Part shown: piece after piece, positions 24,566 through 37,639 of the stretch
Layout of the letters: the number at the start of each line of letters is the position of its first letter
Numbering within the stretch: the first letter of the stretch is position 1
Source of the DNA: Metopolophium dirhodum
Lineage: Eukaryota > Arthropoda > Insecta > Hemiptera > Aphididae
Assembly: GCF_019925205.1 (NCBI RefSeq)
Contig: NC_083562.1
Location: 28,768,001-28,832,000 of the forward strand
Direction: 5' to 3'
Length of the DNA stretch: 64,000 bases
Notes under the pieces: model-generated
The model's input: the letters and a program-made list of their open reading frames with translations, nothing else
Told to the model about the DNA's origin: nothing
The model's database searches: none
Position numbers and translations under genes: made by a program

Positions 24566-25800
24566 AAAATGTATATATCTAATATACATTATACAGTGTT
24601 TTTATCGAATAAACCTTTGTCGAGCGCCTATCGTAATTAGTAGGTAGTAGGTATGCTCTATCGTATCCTTATGTGTACTGTGTAGTGAACTAAACGCAGT
24701 TTCAACACTAGGTATGGCCAAGATAAATTGAAAAAGATTCAACTTTTATTAATTCTATGAAATAACAAAGTATCAGAAACATTATATTATGAACCTTATA
24801 TTTGAAATTATGTCGTTGGCCATCACTCTTTCGCATATACAGAACGAGTCTTAGACGGCAACGATACTAATCTTCGGTCAAAATCAAAGTGTAATAACAC
24901 CGATGAGACATAATATACTTATAGTATATATATAGTATATACAAAACTAAGTTTATATCTAATACATAATATAGTTTCTTATATAGTTACCCAACTATGT
25001 TATGTATATAATATAATATAGTGTCTTAAATAATGACCTGACTATATTATTTCACATTTTCACATTTATGCTACGTAATTAGTTTTTAATAAAGAAAAAA
25101 TTAGAAGGAATAAAGTTATACTTTTTGATCGATAGAATGAATAAAGCTGGATGTAAAATCTACCATGCACCCATAATAAACAAGTATTTATACATATATA
25201 TTATATATAAAACACTATTCGAACTAAAAACCTGCTTACATCACTAAAACCACCATGCTAGTTGTATTTGTACTAAAATAACGACTACTTAACCTACTAC
25301 TACTGTCTGCTACTACTACTATACCTACTTCTACAACTACTTTTTTATTATTATATATCAGCTGAATCTTCGAACCAGGGGAGGACTACCTATGCTTTGC
25401 TTTCGCGCCAGTCCACCATCGTTTATTTACATAAATTCGAGTATTATAAAATAACAACATGTTCAAAATTACAATTACAGTTTACAAAAAATTTTTCCTA
25501 CAATACTTACACAACAGTTGTGATCAGCGGCCTAGCTTCGTATTTCAACCCTATAGGTTACTATAAGGTGTCTCATATAATTAGGTATCATATTTAAATA
25601 TTTTATATAACACATTTTTTAGAGCATATTTTAAGGGCATATATTTTTTTAATGAAAAAATGCATAGATATTCTGAGAGTTTTTGATTAATATGAGTCCA
25701 ACAAATAACTAACTCATATACATTTTAAATTCAGCAACACCGATATATAAGAGTTAAAGTGTATGTTTGAGATTTATATACTAAAAACACTCAACCAATT
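24566..25800. other. Intergenic AT-rich DNA
   Basis: Nothing beyond simple AT words and short CTACTACTA repeats at 25.3 kb. No gene or complete element recognised. Confidence 0.6.
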
Positions 25801-25819
25801 TTGATAAAAAAACACTTGA

Positions 25820-26345
25820 GAATATTTCAACTGAAGCAAAACGAATATTATGGATAGATATATTATAATAGGTAGTGGGCTAATACATAAACTATTAGTC
25901 TGATTATATCTCAATGACATATAATATACAAATTCACAGTTTTGAGTAAATGGCACCAAATATTTTACACACATTTTTCGGATCTCTGGCGAGTCATAAG
26001 TGTATCAGAATACAAGTCACGGGTAACAGTTAGGTGTTATCTATATATAAATGGCAAAGTGTATGATGGCTGAGGCTTATAAAATCAAACAACATTCAAC
26101 CGAATTTTATTTTTTACGATTAAAGGAAGGTTTGGATAATTCATTATTGAACCACATATCTTAAAATTGCTTATCCGCTGTAAATAATATTAAAGTCATA
26201 TCTGGTTATTTTCGCTTGCAATTATTATTGCTTACACGAAAGAAAAAATAGTTAGGTACCTGCTTATTAGTTATTACTGTCCGCCGCAAGTGGATTTCTC
26301 ATCTCGGTTCCATTTGTCCTTGGACAAACGCCGGGTAATATAGCA
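25820..26345. mobile_element. Helitron-like dispersed repeat, copy A
   Basis: This shares ATATTTCAACTGAAGCAAAAC with the 54.18-kb Helitron end. Along 25.98-26.34 kb it shares ordered landmarks with 54.89-55.21 kb: CGGGTAACAG / CGGTAACAG, GGCAAAGTGTATGATGGCTGAG / GGCAAATTGTATGGCTGAG, an AAGGAAGGTTTGGATAAT-type segment, ACTGTCCGCCGCAAGTGGATTTC / ACCGTCCTTTTCTGGTGGATTTC, and CATCTCGGTTCC / CATCTCTGATTC. It has no coding capacity. Confidence 0.6.
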
Positions 26346-27365
26346 AGTTAATAGATAATATTATAACATCGTGGCAATTTAAACCATCCTCAGGATATAC
26401 ACTGTATATTATTATGTTATACACTCTCTGCAGCGTTCTCGCAAACGTCGAATGTTGTTTATTTATTAATTTCGTTTATTCATCTTCGTTATACTTACCT
26501 ACACGAATTACTTTTAAATAAATAACGATGGTTCAACGAGAACACGAAATCATTTTGTGTATACGCACATATCGCATGGCTGCAAATCTGCAATGTTCAA
26601 AATAATTCGGATTAAGGAACGCACATAATAAAAAAATACAACGCGACGTCATGTCATTTAATATATTATAATTTATATTTAGCATCGATAAAAACACTTT
26701 TAAACTAATTATACTCTCCCGTTATAACGAAATCAAACATTTTCATTTCGAAATTAATAACAATACAATCCAATAACCGTTTCACGTTACCGGTGCCCAG
26801 TTCAAATATTATTAATTCACGTTTTAATTTTCATCTCTCCCGAAAACGTGTACGATTGTTTTTTTTCAATCAGAATATTTCATACACGAGCAGCGGTCGA
26901 CGACTGTGATAAATCGACAATTCAATGCCGCTTTTATGGTAATGGAAAGGCGGGAAAGTGGCATGATTACCCCAGGCGGAAATTTTTTAAGGGCGATAAA
27001 AGTGTTGTTTTTGTATAATAGTACTTTCCCGGGTTGTACAAAATTATTATAAGACCTATAGTTGCTTAAAAAAATACGTTTTCAAGTTCTAATAATTATG
27101 TAATTGTTTTTAATCTATTATAAATAATATGTTTTGGTATGTTCTGTCTCCTCCGCGAATCCAGCAAATCGCATTACCCCGCCGCCCCCCCCCTGTAGCT
27201 TAACTCATGCTTTCACTTCCGCACCCAATTGTTCATAGAATAGTCTACTATTTCACCAACCATGTAACATAAATAACCTGATAAAGGTATTCACTATCAA
27301 CCAAATAGGTATCACAGTTTTACTAAATTATTTCCTATTAATCCATTAACCAACCCACCCAAATA
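26346..27365. other. Intergenic DNA, no gene recognised
   Basis: AT-rich, with a short C-run at 27.18 kb and moderately GC-rich lines near 26.9 kb (cgggaaagtggcatgatt). No element ends or exon structure identified. Confidence 0.55.
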
Positions 27366-27404
27366 TACATACATGCATACATACATACATACATACATAC
27401 ATAT
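27366..27404. repeat. (CATA)n microsatellite
   Basis: About nine CATA units with one CATG variant. Confidence 0.95.
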
Positions 27405-27643
27405 AGGCCGGCTTGATTATTTAAATTAATCAATTTTTACATCGATTAATCAGTTTATTTAATTCATTTTTTATAAGTCATTCTCAATTTATCGGATATT
27501 AATCAATTTATCAATCTATAAACTATTTTATAATCAGAAACATATACATATAAATGAGAGATATACATACTTACAATTTACATACAGGTATTAATACATA
27601 TATTATAGATATATGTAAACATTGTAAACATATATAAACATCA

Positions 27644-27970
27644 CACGGAAAAAAAATTACTATAATATTATATAGTTAAACAAATTATAGTAAATATAAC
27701 TATTTAATAGGTAAAATAACTAAAATGATTTACTTATTATTACTATATAAATATAGTTATTAGTTATGGTTAGGTTTACTATATTTTATAGTTGATTCAG
27801 TTTTTAATGTTTTAATTAACTAAAAAATAGTTAAAATAGCATATTTCAGTTCTAATAACTATAATATTTTAGTAAATCTGATTAATCTTATAGCTATCCC
27901 TATAGCAATTAAAACGTACAGTCAATCCTACTATTTTTATAGTACAAACAACTGTTTTGTTTTTTCCGTG
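27644..27970. mobile_element. MITE with CACGGAAAAAA ends (327 bp)
   Basis: The element starts CACGGAAAAAA and ends TTTTTTCCGTG, an 11-bp perfect inverted repeat. The interior is full of TATAGTTA / TAACTATA-type palindromic words. No clear target duplication was found at the flanks, so the superfamily is left open. Confidence 0.62.
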
Positions 27971-28316
27971 CATACATAATAAATGATAATATGTATACTG
28001 ATATTTGATTATCGGATACATAGCTAGTAACTACTTTCCCATACCGTAAGTGGTCATACCAATACCCCCTCAACTCCATACCGTGAGTGACCGTCCTATC
28101 CCTCACGACCCCCTACACATAGCTGTTGTATATATGGTCAAATTCAATATTATACTCTGTACGGTTTGATGAAAATAATATACGACATAATCTCGGTAAT
28201 AAGTATAATAACTGAATTAACACAGACTTGGAATACACGAGTTTTGAAATAATACATTACCTAGTTAATTCCAGTTTATAGAAAGTTAACAACTTTAAAT
28301 GGTAGGCTCGTAATAG

Positions 28317-28445
28317 GCGGGAGATGACGAGGAAGATTTCGACGAGGGTGACTACGATGATGATATTACATTAAAGGGTGATGAGATTCTTTCATCGGAA
28401 CGATACATGGGAATGCCACCGCCACCACCAACATTCCCGGCGTGA
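28317..28445 (+). other. Orphan acidic open stretch (possible terminal exon or pseudogene)
   Basis: This runs 42 codons from just after a TAA-TAG pair to a TGA. It reads GDDEEDFDEGDYDDDITLKG followed by DEILSSERYMGM and PPPPPTFPA. A strongly acidic segment followed by a Pro run looks like a disordered protein tail rather than random AT-rich DNA. There is no usable ATG before the acidic part, so it would need the weak AATAG acceptor immediately upstream or be a pseudogene fragment. No family recognised. Confidence 0.25.
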
Positions 28446-29835
28446 AATTCGTTGCGCCGCCACTTCCATCATAATATATCCCATGTACACAAAGCATAGG
28501 GAGAACTTATCGATCTAATTTTACAAACACCACGTTAAGACGACGAAGACCGTGAAAATTACCCGTTAATCGTTTCGACGACAAACGGGTTGTAGACGAC
28601 GATCGGATACGCACGCCCGCGTACGGTCATTACGCATTACGTGCGTGATATATTATAATATATTTTATTTTTGTAAAAGTACCAGTGTAAATGGTGGACG
28701 ACTTTCTGGCCAGTATCGTGCACATACCTTCCTTGCCGATGAGCTGCAACTTCCTTTCCGCCGAACAAATGCAACCGTTACCGCGTTCGGTAATTTTCTA
28801 AAAAACGACGACCACTCGGTACGTCAAGAAATGGGACGTTTTTTCATTGCACGAACAACACCGTGCAACAGGAATAAAACACATGCACAGCCTGTCTGTT
28901 TATTTGCTAGAATTTTCTAGGACAATAACACCAACGCGTTCGACGTAGCGACGATTAAAGATATACAGGTTACTCAACGGAACTTATATTTTGGTACACG
29001 AAAAGTTAACGACCTTGTCATAGCAAGAATTACAGTTAGGTAGCGCTTTTGCATTATAGTGATTTTTCTCGGTACTACGAAATATATAAATATAGATGTT
29101 TTACAATATTACGTTGTTGTTTGATACTGTGAACCACGCTTTTCTCATATCGTTGATCAGCTGTTCGAAACCAACATTTTCGTGAACCACTTTTGATGTG
29201 TATATGTGCACAGGGCCGTTGAGTATAAATCTGTACAATATCTTAAATCGTGGATGGAGACGACGACGACGACAACAACAACAGTTCCAGTCGGGCCACG
29301 AAACGGACTAATGTTGCCAACTGCCGTGCGCTGTATTATAATAATATAATAATTATATTATAATAATGGACTGGAAACGAGCAGCTTATCGAATTTATGT
29401 ACAGGAGGCAACCCTGAAACTTACCAATGAGAACCCAGAGTTTACAACTCCATCTGTATAAAACAAGGACTAAGATACAAAATGTGAAGCCAAATAAAAC
29501 CACCGGTAGCGCAGAAAACCTTGAGTCCTCAGTGTTAGGAACCTTTTGGTGGTCGTCCTCCGACCCCAGCCGACCATTTCGTTTCAAGTCCATTGTATCT
29601 TGGTCCGTGGTCACGCGCGAACACGTATCTAAACATTTTGACATTTTGTTTCACTCTAGATTTGTCGGCCCTGTTAATAAATTAAAAGAAAGATTAGCTC
29701 TTTAAAATGTGAATATCGGAAAATCCTTCCTTATTGCACATCTAGATCATTATGGGAGCATTATTCCAAATGTTAAGTTCGTACGTTTTGTACTTTGGCA
29801 CCAATGTTATATATTTAAATTTGCTGGATAGATGG
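28446..29835. other. Intergenic stretch with moderate GC, origin unclear
   Basis: Above-average GC for the window, with a GAC/AAC triplet run at 29.26-29.29 kb. A 91-codon frame (28645-28920) and a minus-strand frame (29336-29644) are open but show no recognisable domain, start context or splice support. The 29.40-29.70 kb part, between simple AATAATAT runs and transposon ends, looks repeat-derived. Confidence 0.4.
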
Positions 29836-29839
29836 CGCC

Positions 29840-30140
29840 ACAAGTGTATTCTTACGACTCCTTATTTTCCTTTTTAGAGGTTGAATTTACAAAAATCTTA
29901 TATTAGTGGATGCCTACGTCATAATAGCTATCTGTATGCCAAGTTTCAGCCCCATCTGTGGGTTGATAGATGAGTCAGTCAGTCACCTCATCTTTATATA
30001 TATATATACAAATATTATAAAGAGGAAAGATTTGTTTGTTTGTAACGAATAAACTCAAAAACTACTGGAACGAATCGTGGAGAAACACCCTGACATCCAG
30101 GTGTTGAACTTGAACTTGAAAGGCTACATTTTTTTCAGAT
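29840..30140. mobile_element. Composite of a retroelement-like 3' tail and a Helitron-like head
   Basis: 29.94-29.99 kb (CCAAGTTTCAGCCCCATCTG, then GATGAGTCAGTCAGTCACCT) resembles the 3' tails of some insect non-LTR elements. It runs directly into TTTATATATATATACAAATA then TATAAAGAGGAAAGATTTGT, TTGTTTG and AATAAACTCAAAAACTACTGG, the head motif of many insect non-autonomous Helitrons. The assignments rest on remembered motif similarity. The boundaries are approximate. Confidence 0.5.
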
Positions 30141-30370
30141 AAAATACAATTATAATCTCAGTGCATAATAGATTATAGATAACATTATAGATACGATTTG
30201 GTAATAATATTAACAATTTTATTTATATTATAAATGTATGAACTATTTAATATATAAATATATATATAATATAAAACATTTCCAAAGCGCGAGGAGGCTA
30301 AAGCCCCTTAGCCCCTGTGGATTCGCAAATGCTGACACCCTATAAAGGAATCTATTTAGCGTACTATGTT

Positions 30371-31118
30371 TGTTTACGCCAAATTGTACTCACCTTATCT
30401 ATATTATTATTATTACTATTATTATTTTTAATTGATACTATTATTATTATTATTTTAATTATTACGATTGTTATTAATATTGTTAATATCGTATCTTATC
30501 GTATATCCATATTTTACCATTATTATTATTCGCAACTTTCGGCGATTACACTATTCCGGTTCAATTCTGTCACAGAACACGGCACCTACCTGTTCAAGTC
30601 TGTCACAGAACACGGGACCGGAGCAGTGTTATCGCCGACAACGCACATATAAAAGGCTGTGCGAACGACGAACGAACAACCATTCCCTTACCAGCATTGT
30701 AGTAAGACCCACCCGGGCAGACTTACGCTTTGCTGGGAAACGGACTCCCCCAGCTTTGACGGAACCTCGTCGGACGGTTGTGGTGCGGCCAGTGATCGAA
30801 TAGTTGGAGAAATTCCGGCATTGTTCCGACTGTTTACCAGTCCGACTTGACCCCCCGTGATTCCCCGTCAGTGCGTTCGTCGTCGCGGCCTTTTACTCAG
30901 GCATAGTGCGTTAGTCCGTATTTTATTTTTTATTTTATTGTAATTTAAAAATCATGTTTATTATTAAACCTAATATGTTATATCAATGTAATTGTCATTA
31001 AGACATATAAAAATAAATTATCAACTTTGTCATTAAGACATATTAATAAATTTTATACTTGTCATTGTGACATCCTAACCTATTCGTGGTACTGAACCAC
31101 AACCCTGTATATAAAACA
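30371..31118 (+). mobile_element. Solo LTR of an LTR retrotransposon (748 bp)
   Basis: The element starts TGTTTACGCC and ends TATAAAACA (TG...CA). It is flanked by an exact 5-bp duplication, ATGTT, at 30366-30370 and 31119-31123. Inside are the parts expected of an LTR: a U3-like AT-rich region, a directly repeated TGTCACAGAACACG module (30.57 and 30.60 kb), a TATAAAAG box, a GC-rich R/U5-like segment, and two AATAAA signals at 31012 and 31045 within a repeated GTCATTAAGACATAT unit. No internal gag/pol or second LTR is nearby, so this is a solo LTR left by recombination. Ty3/Gypsy and BEL/Pao both remain possible. Confidence 0.82.
30648..30655 (+). promoter_or_regulatory. TATA box of the solo LTR
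   Basis: TATAAAAG sits 277 bp into the LTR, just before a GC-richer segment. This is the core promoter layout expected at the U3/R border. It could still initiate transcription of flanking DNA. Confidence 0.55.
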
Positions 31119-31123
31119 ATGTT

Positions 31124-34100
31124 ATTAGAGTGGTATAGGCAATATATTTTGTTCGCGCGAGTTATTCTGTACACTATTGCAGACTGCAATTTATTGTATT
31201 GTCTGCATTAATAATAGCGAATGGACGAAATACGCATTATATTATGTATTGCGTTTCGATAACGTTACAATTATTAATAGTAATAATATACAATACACTT
31301 TATAATTATATTATTGTACACAGCTGTTATAGTGTATGCAGTGTTTGATTTTCAATCCGCTCTAGACGTACCTCATCTATACACGTTATATAGTTAAAAA
31401 ATTACTCGACGACGATTTGCGGACAATCAATACCGCAAAACGATCAAATTCGTCGTCCTACGCAATTCATATATAGATAGTACGTGTGTATTATGTTATA
31501 ATAATTTAAACTCACGCGAGATTATTATATTATTATACGAGACGAACGTTCAATTTCACAACGCACTGATTAACAACAGTTCTATATGCATGAAAACTGC
31601 AACCACTCGTGCAGGTGTTTATATACAATTTATATACTGTTATAGTCACTATTATCGTACTAATTATTAAACGCGCAATTTTCTACGTACCTATACTTAT
31701 TATACGACAACCGTATCTAATTTCGAATTTTTTTTTGAATCTACAGACAATATTTTCGACGTTTTATATACCGGTACATATTTAAATCGAAATGTTGGTA
31801 CTATAATATGACCATAGGTGGTATTCAATATATTAATAAATTATAAGTATTCATATTCACAATGCTGGATTAGGCAAAATCGTTATGTATAATAGTGGTT
31901 TTACGAATCCTGACATGAAATTGTATTATCCGACCCAAACTGAACATTTGAACGAATTCAAAAAGTTCAAATCAATTTCTTAATAGGTACATTTTACACT
32001 GTTTAAAAAAAATTAAGTATTATAAAATATAATAACTTAAATTAGAACAATAAAGATTAATATTTGATTTGAGGAATGTAATACACATTATATTATTATG
32101 TGGCTTATCGAATAATATAATTATTGGATTATCGATTTGCAGTTTGTACCTTTGACAATTTTATTATTATAATTTTTTAATGATTTTATAATTTTTAATA
32201 CATGAAATAATAAATTTAAAACCGTATTAAAATATACGGAGATCATTAGATAAAAACGTTGGTTCGCAATATTTACAGCTGATGTCGGTTTTGATATATT
32301 GTATAAAAAATATATATAAATCGTAAAGTATCAATAATAATATTATAGTGCTCTTCTCAATCAAAAAGATTGGTTTTGTGAGATTGCGCGTGCTACAACT
32401 TATTTTATATAAATATAAGCTATATATAATATACGTGATAGGTACGTACATAATATATTTATGATTACCTATCCACTGTGTTGTTATATAGACACGTTAA
32501 CATTTTCAGTATATTATGATTTTGTGATTTATTATTAAAATTCAATTCAAACTACAAATAAGACTGAAATACAGAACATATAACATACGATTCTTATAAG
32601 ATGTGTGATCTACGTTCAGTAGCACTGCAAATATTATTACTGCCGACATTACTATTTTGTCTGGTCCGAAATGTGCATCATTATCGTTGTTTCGTACCTG
32701 ATTTCCAAATGATGAGTTATTTAAAAATATATATTTTTAATTAAGATATTTACTGCTTACTATAAAATAAATGATTAAAAAGCGTGCTTAAATATAAGGG
32801 AAAAATGATTACATTATGCATGTTTACTCGCATATTACTTCAGTGAAGAGTTTTCGAAATTTCCACTCTAATGTAATTTATGCACGTCTATTATGGGTGA
32901 CTGTGATGACTGATGATGACTTTGCCCCCCGTGAAAAAGTTTTTAATAGACTCAGAGAAATTAAATTGAAGTACCGTAGAAAAGTTCATAAAAAAATTAT
33001 AATTTCACGAGGTCAGGTTGGATAATATCATGTACCTACCTCTACCTACCTACGATATTATTTTGTGTTTTAACGAAAGATAATAATTTTACATAATATA
33101 CGCGTAGGTATATATATTTATCAGGCTTGCGTAAATAAGTTTAACTATTACCCGCGCGTGACCTATATACGAATATATAGTTATAACGTCTTTTGCAGAA
33201 TTCTGTTTTGTTTACGCACTGAATTAAACAAACAACACGGAACCGTTACAAAAACAATCGTTATTATAATAATATTATAAACCTAACCTACACGTTAATG
33301 TATCACGTGAAAAATCGATTGAATTACCTGCAATAGTAGTGTTTATAATTAGTTTCGATATTTAGAAATGAAAACTTAGATCATTGAAAATCTTTTGGAA
33401 CTTGAGTCACCACCGATTGTTTAATATTTGAATATTATATCATAATATGAATGCGAACATAATGATAATAGAAAAATTCCAAAGATCTAACACCCTATTA
33501 GAATCACATTTTTACGAAGGCGTTGTCGACATGTGTTTCTCGTCGTTGTGGACTTGGCTAACACAGCGACGGTGTCGCCGTTATTCAAACATAACTATTA
33601 TAAAAATATTATGAAATTTCCAATGTCATTCATAATCTCAAATATATGTACCCACGATACATATTAGACGCTCAATGAAATAAGTATGAAGTATATCCCC
33701 TAAAGGGCCGAAAAATGAATGAGGTCTCAAACATTAAATCGACATGTAAATTATGGGAAATCTTGAAAAAATAAACTCTTCACGTTTTTTCCATTTGTAA
33801 AAAGATTAAAAGAGGGGATGTCAACGCGTAGGAGATTTATTGTGAAAGGCCTTAAAAATATGAAAATTATGTGATTTTTTTTATATTTTTACACTATATG
33901 CTATTTTACGTATTTTTCTATATTTTTATTATATCCAGCGGCCTTATATTAAATGTTTAATTTAAAGATTTTTTTAGTGGAGGAGAGGGGAGGGTAAACT
34001 GACATAGACAATTAGTTTGGATAGCCGTAACAGTATTTTTATTTAATAATAATATACAATGTATAACAGTGGTTTTAATTTAAAATTAATTTAAGCCATG

Positions 34101-37100
34101 TACGACCATCACGCAAAAGCTTATGTGCGCTGAGCTCGGCGCTAAAGACAAAAAATGATAAAATCGTCCGACCAATTAACTATTACACGCGTCATACGCA
34201 TGTCACGGTGTATTTAATTTAATCTTTACATCAGTATCATCATAAATAAAGAAAAAGCATAACCCAACGGTAAAGAATGGAACAAATTGTGGACAGACAC
34301 TGATGCGGTACCCGCGGTATAATAGGTATATTATAGTCAATTTAATTTTATAAATTGCATTTTTAGAATGCGTTTATATACCAAATCATAGTTCTCAAAT
34401 ATCGTGTGCGTTTAAGAAAGTAATTTTGAAAAATGAAAACATTTCTAGTAATGTGGAAAAAAACGGTGTTTGCGGAAACAAAAACGTTAGCGTTCAACTT
34501 TCGATGTTAAAAGCCCAGAAACGTTCATAATATATATATTATTATTATGATTTGTTGCAGTATAAGCAAAATAAAAGTATTGTTATTTGTATTGGAGCCG
34601 CTGCATTGTTCATATCCATAGTATCATATTATCGTATGACAATTATTGTACTATTGTCAGCTATCGTGAAAACACTAAAATAGCTGCTAGTACGTCACAC
34701 CGTTGTACGAAATTTTCGCGTAAGCTCCGGTAATATTTCTTCTGATTTGGAACACATTTCGGATGGTATATTATGTCGCAGTCTCGTATAACCATGCCAA
34801 GCGCACGTAAGACTAAAAAAAGACAGAGTACATAAATCTCGTGACTTACAAATTTTAAAGTCATTAAGCAATATATTTAATAACATTATTATTCTTCAAA
34901 AAAAAAAAAAAACAGTATGTGGTGAACGCTTTCATATATATTATTTTTTATTATTATACGGTCATAGTGAATATTAAACCAAAATGCATTACATAAATAA
35001 CAAACTGCAATATTATTATTATTTAAAAAAACACCGTGACACTGGAATATACATTTATTTTTTAGTTTTTTAACTTGATTATGTCATTTTTTTCGCTTGA
35101 AAATTAAACTGATTTTTTATGACCTGATTAGGGATGAAAGAAAAGTTAGGTATTGGCAAAAACATTTCTATTTCAAAAACGTTCGCAAGTTATGATAAAA
35201 TGGTTATATAGTCGATAACTGATTGTATTGTACCTATTTTGTATTAAAATAAATTTGCAACATTTTACTAACGTTTACGTTTGTTAAACTTGAATATGTA
35301 CAGATGAAAGCATGTTTTGTTATAATTAGATAAAAGCAAGGACTGTGTGAATGTATTAAAACAAATGTTCAATATAAGCATACACAAGCGCATAAAAAAT
35401 ATTTGCAAAGTATACTCTTGAAACCCCAAAATATGCAAAAACGTACACTTTTATATTCTAAAAATACAAACATACATATAATTAAAAAACTGTATTTCTA
35501 ATAGTAAAAAAACATTTGTATAAACCTTGGTTGAGATTACTTTTGTTGCTATTTCTGTTCATATAAATGTAATATGTGAAGATATTCTGTAGGTATTTAG
35601 TAACTAAATATTGAAGGCAGCAGTACTTACTATTTGTATCGATGATAAACTAAAAATAATTTGTTTTCAGAAAGAAAACGTAAGATACAACTGAATATTG
35701 ATATATCAGTACCTACATTATCAGAATGGACATTTTTATTTTTTATTTTAATACAAAAAAATGTTTAAGTAAAAACATGAAATAACAATTATTCTAAAAA
35801 CTTCAATTGTGCAAAATTTATATTTTGTGTTTATGCAATAAGGTCAAGAGTTAATGTAAAACAAATGTCTATACTAAATTTATATTCGTTCCATTAATTT
35901 ATATGAATGCATAAAATTCATAGCCTCGTAAATAAGTAATATTTTAAATTGAGGTATTGCACCATAAATTGAAGTTACCTATCTATTATAAAGTTTTGTT
36001 TTTAAAAAAGCAAGTAATTACAACTATTGTTTATATCCCTGAAAAATTACCTTTATAATAATATTAACAATAATTATTGACTGAATTAGCTGATCTTACT
36101 TACCGAATCTTGGCCATGCAACATTTTCCAATTCCCAATCATTGCGACATACATATTATAATGTTTAATTTTTATTTTGTCAATCATCTCCAATATTATA
36201 ATATAATATTATAAAATATACAAAGAAAAAATAAATATAATAATTTTCTTATTCATCCAGTTCTATTATTGTACATTATACAGGTTTTCAACTTTCCTGG
36301 GAAAAGTGTTATCATCAAGCATTTTTTACATTCACATTCTTTCTCATTCAAGCAGTGTAAGAATCTAAATATGAATGTAGTAATATAATATTTTAGATTT
36401 TCGCTTATTAATTTTAAAATTACCTAACTATTAAACCAATAATGCACGTCATGATAAAGTAAATTATATTTTAGTGGCCAAAATAAGAATAGTAAAAATA
36501 AATATTATATAATTATAATTATTTTCAGGTGTAATAATATTTTTTTGGGGGGGGGAAATTGTGTGCTAAAAGAAAAATTATTTTATACATTAATTATATA
36601 CCTATACAAGAAAATTTTTTTAATTGATAATTTATTAATACACGAAAACATGATAATCTTAAGTTGAAATCCTTTGGTTCGATCAAATTTGGATTGCTTC
36701 CAATATATTATGTTATAAATATTCATGAATACGAAGATGTTTATTGTCTCGTCGTTTTATTTTGTTGTCGCTGTAATGTTTTATTCGTCTTTGAAATATT
36801 ACTCATATAGTTTAATGACACACTAAAAATTTGTTTTTATGGTATAATACACTGAAAGAAAATTCGTCTCGACAACAAAACGGATAATGTGATTTTTTAA
36901 AATATAACATGTTGTAAAAATTTGTGAATTTTTTCTACAAGATTATTATACAACGTTAACTTAATATTATCAACATATCAGTACAATATATACAGCATAA
37001 TGTTAAATTTATTATTAGGTAGATACCTAATTATTATACTTCAATATTTTTTGAAAAAATAACATTTTATAGTTAAATTTTTATCAAATTGAAAATTAAT

Positions 37101-37585
37101 TGGAATTTACTTACTCCAATAACTAATAACTAATTACTAATAAGTTACATGATTATACTCTATAAAAAAAATTCGATATTGTTTCTCGTTATTACCTACT
37201 GCGTTATGAAAAACCTTAATTTCCATTTTTTTTTCAAAAACCAATTTTACAGAGGCAGGTGTAGAAACTACACATAAGTAGTTAGAATTAAAAAAGTTAG
37301 TTATTATCATACAGTTGGAGAAAAAAATGTGTAATAGGTATCTCGAGATCGTAGTGTTACATTTTTTTAAAATAATCATACTATAAATTATATTTATTAT
37401 TTTTAGAAAATTATTCTTAGTTGGTACAGATTTTGTGAAAATATAAGATCCGTACAAATCTCCATTCAAATATATTATTTAAAATAGATTTGAAAAAAAA
37501 AACAAAATATAGTATATATAATAATATTATAATGAATGTTACATTATCATCGTAGATAATCTCGATCATCCATCGTTCCATGAAT

Positions 37586-37587
<2 letters not shown>
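31124..37587. other. Intergenic AT-rich DNA, no gene recognised
   Basis: Long stretch of AT-rich sequence with many ATAATATTAT words. A 69-codon frame at 32816-33025 (lysine/arginine-rich end) and antisense frames near 34.7 kb lack any domain or exon signal. No complete transposon was delimited. Confidence 0.6.

Positions 37588-37588
<1 letters not shown>

Positions 37589-37631
<43 letters not shown>
37589..37631. repeat. (CA)n microsatellite
   Basis: About 21 CA units, making a false poly-His/Thr frame. Confidence 0.95.
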
Positions 37632-37637
<6 letters not shown>

Positions 37638-37639
37638 AC

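Noticed and set aside
27366..27404. CRISPR-like periodicity in CATA repeats
   Set aside because: A pure microsatellite without spacers. The window is eukaryotic.
29336..29644. 102-codon minus-strand frame with a hydrophobic segment
   Set aside because: It lies among transposon ends. The hydrophobic part comes from T-rich DNA, and no family is recognised.
32816..33025. 69-codon plus-strand frame with a basic C-terminus
   Set aside because: No domain, splice signal or start context; length is within chance expectation.
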